The translations under genes and the position numbers were made by a program. Positions 60,082-64,000 of a stretch of DNA of 64,000 bases are shown one piece after another (position 1 is the first letter of the stretch; each line of letters opens with the position of its first letter). The DNA is from Jatrophihabitans sp. Lineage in GTDB: Bacteria; Actinomycetota; Actinomycetes; Mycobacteriales; Jatrophihabitantaceae. The stretch spans positions 124,001-188,000 of the forward strand of contig DASVQQ010000018.1 of assembly GCA_036389035.1 (NCBI GenBank), in the 5' to 3' direction. The notes under the pieces are model-generated. The model saw only the letters and a program-made list of their open reading frames with translations. It ran no database searches and was not told the DNA's origin.

Positions 60082-60291
60082 CTAGCCGGCCATCGACTCG
60101 CGCAGGCTGCGCGGACGCATGTCCGTCCAGACCTGCTCGATGTGTTCGAGGCAGTCGGCCTTGGGGCCGCTGGTGCCCTCCGCCTGCCAACCGGCGGGAA
60201 TGTCCTGACCGCTCGGCCAGATCGAGTACTGCTCCTCGTGGTTGAACACCACGGAATAGAGCCGTTCCTGCTCAGCAGAGTCAGACACTGC
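60082..60291 (-). CDS. MbtH-like protein
   Basis: 69 aa with the MbtH signature [34 protein letters not shown] and SLRE. MbtH-like proteins bind and activate NRPS adenylation domains. GTG 60291 is preferred, with AGAGG upstream; an earlier ATG is less likely. It is 3 nt from the thioesterase start. It should serve the three A domains in this cluster. Confidence 0.95.
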   Translation of the reverse strand, partial: AVSDSAEQERLYSVVFNHEEQYSIWPSGQDIPAGWQAEGTSGPKADCLEHIEQVWTDMRPRSLRESMAG

Positions 60292-60463
60292 TCGGACCTC
60301 TTTCGAGTGGTTTCGCATGGCAGTCGCCGGATGTCCTGCCTTTGGACTGTAGGAGCGGGCGCGGCGGCGCTACATCAGCCGAGGCGTCGATTCGCACCGG
60401 TGGCCGGCGTCCACCTCACCCGTGCGAGATCTCTCCGATCTCCTAACTGCGGCTACCGCGACG

Positions 60464-61789
60464 TCAACGCCAGGGTGAGGCCACCGCGGGTGGGTCCTCG
60501 TGCCGGCTGGACTCGGCCATCACCCGGCGGGCGTCCTTGGGGTCGCGCAACGTCCGAACATGCCGGCGCGCCATGGGTATCGCCGACAGGGTCAGCCCGA
60601 TGGCGCCCACTGCCACCCCGGCGCGGCTGCTGGCGAGCTGGCCGATGACGCCGCCGAGCGCGCTGCCGAACGGGATCACGCCGAAGATCAGCAGCCGGTA
60701 GCCGCCGTTGGTGCGGGCCAGCGAGCCACGCGGCGCCACCACCTGGCGCAGCGTCACCGACAGCACGTTCGCGCTGCCCAGGCCGGCGCCGCTGACCAAC
60801 TGGACCGCTGCCACCGCGGCGCCGAGGGCGTAGCCGGAGAAGGGGAAGGTCGCCAGCAGCAGCGGAGCTCCGGTGGACAGGGCCAGCGAGGCGACGAAGG
60901 CGTGGCCGTAGCCGAGCCGGCGGGCCAGCCGCAGCGCGATCATGGTGCCGAAGAAGGCGCCGATGCCACCGGCCGACAGCGCCAGCCCGTAGCCGCCGGC
61001 GCTCAGCCCGCGTTCCTTGACCAGCCAGACGATCAGGTTCACCGTCAGGATCTGGGCAGACAGGTTGTACACGGCGGCATGGACGGTCAGCGCCCGCAGG
61101 ATCGGGTTGACCAGGATCCGCTTGAGGCCCTCGAGGATGCCGGTCGGCAGGGTGTCATCGACCTCGGGGGGCGACTCCGGTTTCCGCGCCTTCGCCAGCC
61201 CGAGGGCGCTGGCCAGGTAGCTGGCCGAGTCGATGGCGACCGCTGCCGCCGGTCCGGCCGCCTGCACCAGCAGGCCGGCGACCCCCGGCCCGGCCACCTG
61301 GGCGGCGGTGGCCGAACCCTGCACCGCCTGGTTGGCGGCCGGCAACTCCTCCTCGGTGACCAGGCTGGGGATGTAGGCGAAGCTGCCGATATCGAACATG
61401 ACGCTGGCCGCGCCGACCCCGAATGCCACCGCGGCCAGCAGCGGCAGCGACAGCAGGTCCAGCGCCCAGGCGAGCGGGACCAGCGCCAGCAGGGCCGTCC
61501 GCAGGATGTCGGCGGCGATCATGATCCGGCGGCGGCGGCGGGTCTCGAGCCAGTGGCCGGCGAACAGCGGCAGCAGGACGTTGGGCAGGAACGACGCGGT
61601 CGCCACCACGCTGACGCCGCCGGCCCCGGTGTCCAGGGTCAGCGCGGCGACCAGCGGCAGGGCGATCGAGGTGACCTGGGTGCCGAGCACCGAGATGCTC
61701 TGGCCGGCCCAGAACCACCTGAAGTCGTGATGGCGCCACAGCAGCCCGCGCCGCTTCGGGGTGGCGGGCTCAGCCGTACGCGACGTCAT
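60464..61789 (-). CDS. MFS transporter
   Basis: 441 aa with twelve hydrophobic segments, starting with a HHDFRWFWAGQSISVLGTQV motif typical of MFS_3/EntS-like exporters of macrolides and siderophores, and the RRRRRIMIAADI loop. GGGGAG lies 5 nt before ATG 61789. It is the second transporter of the cluster. A 172-nt gap separates it from mbtH, leaving room for a separate NRPS-operon promoter. Confidence 0.9.
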   Translation of the reverse strand: MTSRTAEPATPKRRGLLWRHHDFRWFWAGQSISVLGTQVTSIALPLVAALTLDTGAGGVSVVATASFLPNVLLPLFAGHWLETRRRRRIMIAADILRTALLALVPLAWALDLLSLPLLAAVAFGVGAASVMFDIGSFAYIPSLVTEEELPAANQAVQGSATAAQVAGPGVAGLLVQAAGPAAAVAIDSASYLASALGLAKARKPESPPEVDDTLPTGILEGLKRILVNPILRALTVHAAVYNLSAQILTVNLIVWLVKERGLSAGGYGLALSAGGIGAFFGTMIALRLARRLGYGHAFVASLALSTGAPLLLATFPFSGYALGAAVAAVQLVSGAGLGSANVLSVTLRQVVAPRGSLARTNGGYRLLIFGVIPFGSALGGVIGQLASSRAGVAVGAIGLTLSAIPMARRHVRTLRDPKDARRVMAESSRHEDPPAVASPWR

Positions 61790-61931
61790 GCTGCTCCCCC
61801 TGCTCGGGCGGGACCGGCCAGGGCGCCACACCCCCGGTGCGGAGGCAGGCCCCTGACTCGATTGGGCACCTTATAGCGCTCATTCCGGTTTGTGCACCTC
61901 GGCCGGCGCCAGGCGTGGCGCCGCTTCCGTG

Positions 61932-63239
61932 TCAGAACTCCAGCTCGGCGGCCTCGGCGTCGGCCAGCCGGCCGGCCTGCTCCCACGGCGGCACGTGCGC
62001 TCCGGCAGCGGCGTAGGAGGCGATCAGGTCCCGATGCCGCCACACCTTGTCGAACGCCGCGGCGTAACTGTCCAGCAGCGGTCCGGCGTCCGGATGCAGG
62101 TGCGCCTTCTGGATCGTGAAGGAGTCATCGATGACCTGGTAGCTGTTCGGGAAGTCGCCGCGCTCGGCGGAGCCGGCGAAGGCGCGCTGCGCCGGCAGCG
62201 GCATCAACTGGTAGTGCGACACCGGCACCCCTTCGGCGCGCAGCGCGCGCATCAGCACTGCCCGTAGCGGGCCCGCTCGGTCCTGGTCGAGCCCGAACGC
62301 CGCCGGCCGCACCCGGAACCGCAGGATGTGCCAGGCGTGGCTGCGATCGGGCGGGCAGCCGGGCGCCTGCAGGCCGGGCAGTTCTGACAGCGCCGCCAGG
62401 AACTGCTCGACGTTGCGGTCGCGGAGCTTGGCGGTCATCTCGAACCGGCCGAGCTGGGCGCGGGTGAAGGCGCACTGGAGGGCGTTGGGCTTGTGGTTCC
62501 AGCCGGGCAGGTGCGAGACGTAGCTGCGGTCACCGGACTCGGTCAGCGCCTCGCCGAACTGCCGCAGCATGCTCGCCCGCCGGTACAGCCGGGGATCGTC
62601 GGTGGTGACCAGGCCGCCCTCGCCGCAGGTCGGCAGGTTCTTGCTGACGTTCAGGCTGAAGGTGTTCACCGCGCCGTAGGAGCCGACCGCCCGGTCGCGG
62701 TAGCGGGCGCCGTGGGCCTGCGCCGCGTCCTCGACCACCAGCAGGTCGTGCCGCCGGGCAACGGCCAGGATCTGGTCGAGATCGGCGGGCAGGCCGTGCA
62801 GGTGCACCACCACGATCGCCCGGGTCCGGTCGGTGACGGCGTTCTCGATCGCCTCGGCGGTGGCGTTGAAGGTGTCCGGATCGATGTCGACGAACACCGG
62901 CACCGCCGCGATGTGCACCGCCGCGAGCGCGGAGGCGATGAAGCTGAGCGCGGGCACGATGACCTCGTCGCCGGGCGCCACGCCGGCCGCGGCCAGGGCC
63001 AGTGACAGCGCCGCGGTGCCGTTGTCGACCGCGACGCAGTGCGCGGTGCCGACGAAGTCGGCCCACTCCCGCTCCAGGGACGAGATCTCGACCTCGCCGG
63101 CCGCGGCGGTGGTGAACTTTCCGCTGGCCAGCGCCCGGCTCACCGCCCGCTCCTCCTCGGCGGTGACCATCGGCCACTGCAGGATCCGCAGGCTCCGGGG
63201 CACTGCCCGGTTTCCGCCGAGCATCGCGAGCTTGTCCAT
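61932..63239 (-). CDS. DegT/DnrJ/EryC1/StrS-family PLP aminotransferase
   Basis: 435 aa. Substrate pocket VDNGTAALSLALAAAG, the Asp stacking on PLP in VVEDAAQAHGARY, and the Schiff-base Lys in SLNVSKNLPTCGEGG are all present. This family makes amino sugars, or in the AHBA-synthase and StsC-like branches, aminated rings. ATG 63239 follows AGGAG. With no sugar genes in the window, a non-sugar amino building block for the NRPS is plausible. It is 55 nt from the BtrH-like gene. Confidence 0.85.
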   Translation of the reverse strand: MDKLAMLGGNRAVPRSLRILQWPMVTAEEERAVSRALASGKFTTAAAGEVEISSLEREWADFVGTAHCVAVDNGTAALSLALAAAGVAPGDEVIVPALSFIASALAAVHIAAVPVFVDIDPDTFNATAEAIENAVTDRTRAIVVVHLHGLPADLDQILAVARRHDLLVVEDAAQAHGARYRDRAVGSYGAVNTFSLNVSKNLPTCGEGGLVTTDDPRLYRRASMLRQFGEALTESGDRSYVSHLPGWNHKPNALQCAFTRAQLGRFEMTAKLRDRNVEQFLAALSELPGLQAPGCPPDRSHAWHILRFRVRPAAFGLDQDRAGPLRAVLMRALRAEGVPVSHYQLMPLPAQRAFAGSAERGDFPNSYQVIDDSFTIQKAHLHPDAGPLLDSYAAAFDKVWRHRDLIASYAAAGAHVPPWEQAGRLADAEAAELEF

Positions 63240-63294
63240 GTCGCTCCTCATCGCTGTTCGTCGAATCGCCGTTGGCCGCATCGCGCGCCGGCCA

Positions 63295-64000
63295 TCAGGG
63301 CGCCGCCAGCACGGTCTCGACTCCGGCCAGGGCCCGGTCCAGATCCGCCAGCAGCGCGGCCCGCCGGCTGCGCAGCCGCTGCGCGCTGACTTCACCGGTG
63401 CGGCTCAGGGACGCCAGGATCCGGATCGCGGTCCAGTGATGAGCGACCCGGACGATCTGCCTGGCCAGCTCCGGCCAACCGGCCAGGCCGAGGCGCCGCC
63501 CGGTGTCGGCCACCCAGTCGGCGTGCACCGCGGTGCTGGCCAAGGCCACCCCTGCCACCACGAACAGCTCGTCGGCGATGGGGTGTCCGCCCTCCAGCCG
63601 GTTGCTCATCTTGGCGAGGAAGCCCGCGATGCCGTCCCGGCCGCGGTAGCTGCCGGGTTGGGCCGGCACCCGGAAATTATTGAGGTTGCCGGCCAGGAAG
63701 CCGCCCGGCGAACCCGGGTCCGTGCTCGGCGGGCCGTCGACGAGCAGCTGCAGCCAGCGATTGCCGATCGGGTTGTCGGCGAAGAACATGTCCCGCTCGT
63801 GGGAGACCCGGTTGCCCGACGCGCGCGCCGCGGCCAGCACCGGCAGCGGCAGTTCACCCTGGAAGAACGGCGGGATCGCGTCGAGCACCAGCGCGCTGCG
63901 GCGCTCGTCGTCGAAGCCGTAGACCACCACCAGGTGGTTGGAGTGCACGTCCTGGTAGGCGGGCCGGAACGGCAGCTCGAAGTTGTCCACGGCGACCGCC
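63295..64000 (-). CDS. BtrH-like protein, 5' end outside window
   Basis: The last 234 residues or so are visible; the frame is open to base 64000. The start of the visible part (NFELPFRPAYQDVHSNHLVV and LVLDAIPPFFQGELP) resembles the BtrH N-terminal family, papain-like proteins that transfer an acyl group from a carrier protein, as in butirosin side-chain attachment. A Cys nucleophile would lie outside the window. The C-terminal half is helical (DUF4872-like). An acyl-transfer step in the cluster is inferred. Confidence 0.6.
   Translation of the reverse strand, partial: AVAVDNFELPFRPAYQDVHSNHLVVVYGFDDERRSALVLDAIPPFFQGELPLPVLAAARASGNRVSHERDMFFADNPIGNRWLQLLVDGPPSTDPGSPGGFLAGNLNNFRVPAQPGSYRGRDGIAGFLAKMSNRLEGGHPIADELFVVAGVALASTAVHADWVADTGRRLGLAGWPELARQIVRVAHHWTAIRILASLSRTGEVSAQRLRSRRAALLADLDRALAGVETVLAAP

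Overview
This 64-kb window is high-GC actinobacterial DNA. The GC-rich third codon positions, AAGGAG-type ribosome binding sites, GTG starts and the gene order sepX/glpR - rimJ - moeA/glp - galU | 5-formyl-THF cyclo-ligase - ruc - mscL point this way; that order is the one around Mycobacterium Rv0991c-Rv0996. The exact genus cannot be read from the sequence.

Layout. (1) 1-5365, minus strand: five genes resembling a contractile-injection-system or toxin-associated cargo set: a DUF4157/phospholipase C-like protein running off the left edge, a 71-aa protein, a GH25 muramidase and two unrecognised proteins. (2) 5947-9421: a small biosynthetic group of a heme-oxygenase-like diiron enzyme, an O-methyltransferase and a convergent ATP-grasp ligase. 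(3) 9573-12312: accessory genes (DUF2283, a new 56-aa ORF, alpha/beta hydrolase, APH kinase, IS481 remnant, CxxC protein). (4) 12550-23740: a genomic island between an intact tRNA-Ala(CGC) and a decayed copy of its 3' half. It holds two copies of a sigma-factor 3' end flanking a cupin oxygenase plus acidic-peptide cassette, three copies of a 44-bp element, three small helix-turn-helix genes or remnants, and conflict-type cargo: nucleotidyl cyclase, HEPN-like protein, Abi_C pseudogene, PD-(D/E)xK-like protein, DUF4062 protein and trypsin-like protease with a small partner. (5) 23871-35818: conserved chromosomal backbone with molybdenum-cofactor genes, GalU, folate metabolism, a CIRCE-controlled ruc gene, mscL, an NYN protein, an unusual SDR and tRNA-Arg(CCT). 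(6) 36125-37117: a small protein and a vapBC locus whose antitoxin is broken. (7) 37124-64000, all minus strand: a hybrid PKS-NRPS gene cluster continuing past the right edge.

The gene cluster, read in transcription order, encodes a BtrH-like protein, a DegT-family PLP enzyme, an exporter, an MbtH protein, a type II thioesterase with Cys at the nucleophile position, a C-T protein without an A domain, a C-A-T module, an EntF-like C-A(Ser)-T-TE module, two acyl-CoA dehydrogenases, a second exporter, and a 3020-aa KS-AT-ACP-monooxygenase-C-A-T-C megasynthase. Many genes overlap or nearly touch, indicating transcription in one or a few operons. The expected product is an acylated or polyketide-extended serine-containing peptide, probably oxidised by the embedded flavin monooxygenase and the dehydrogenases; its structure cannot be predicted further from this window.

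The strongest candidates for something undescribed are the oxygenase-peptide cassette bracketed by sigma-factor gene debris, the tandem 44-bp-repeat island it sits in, and the PKS-NRPS with its domain order ending in a condensation domain.
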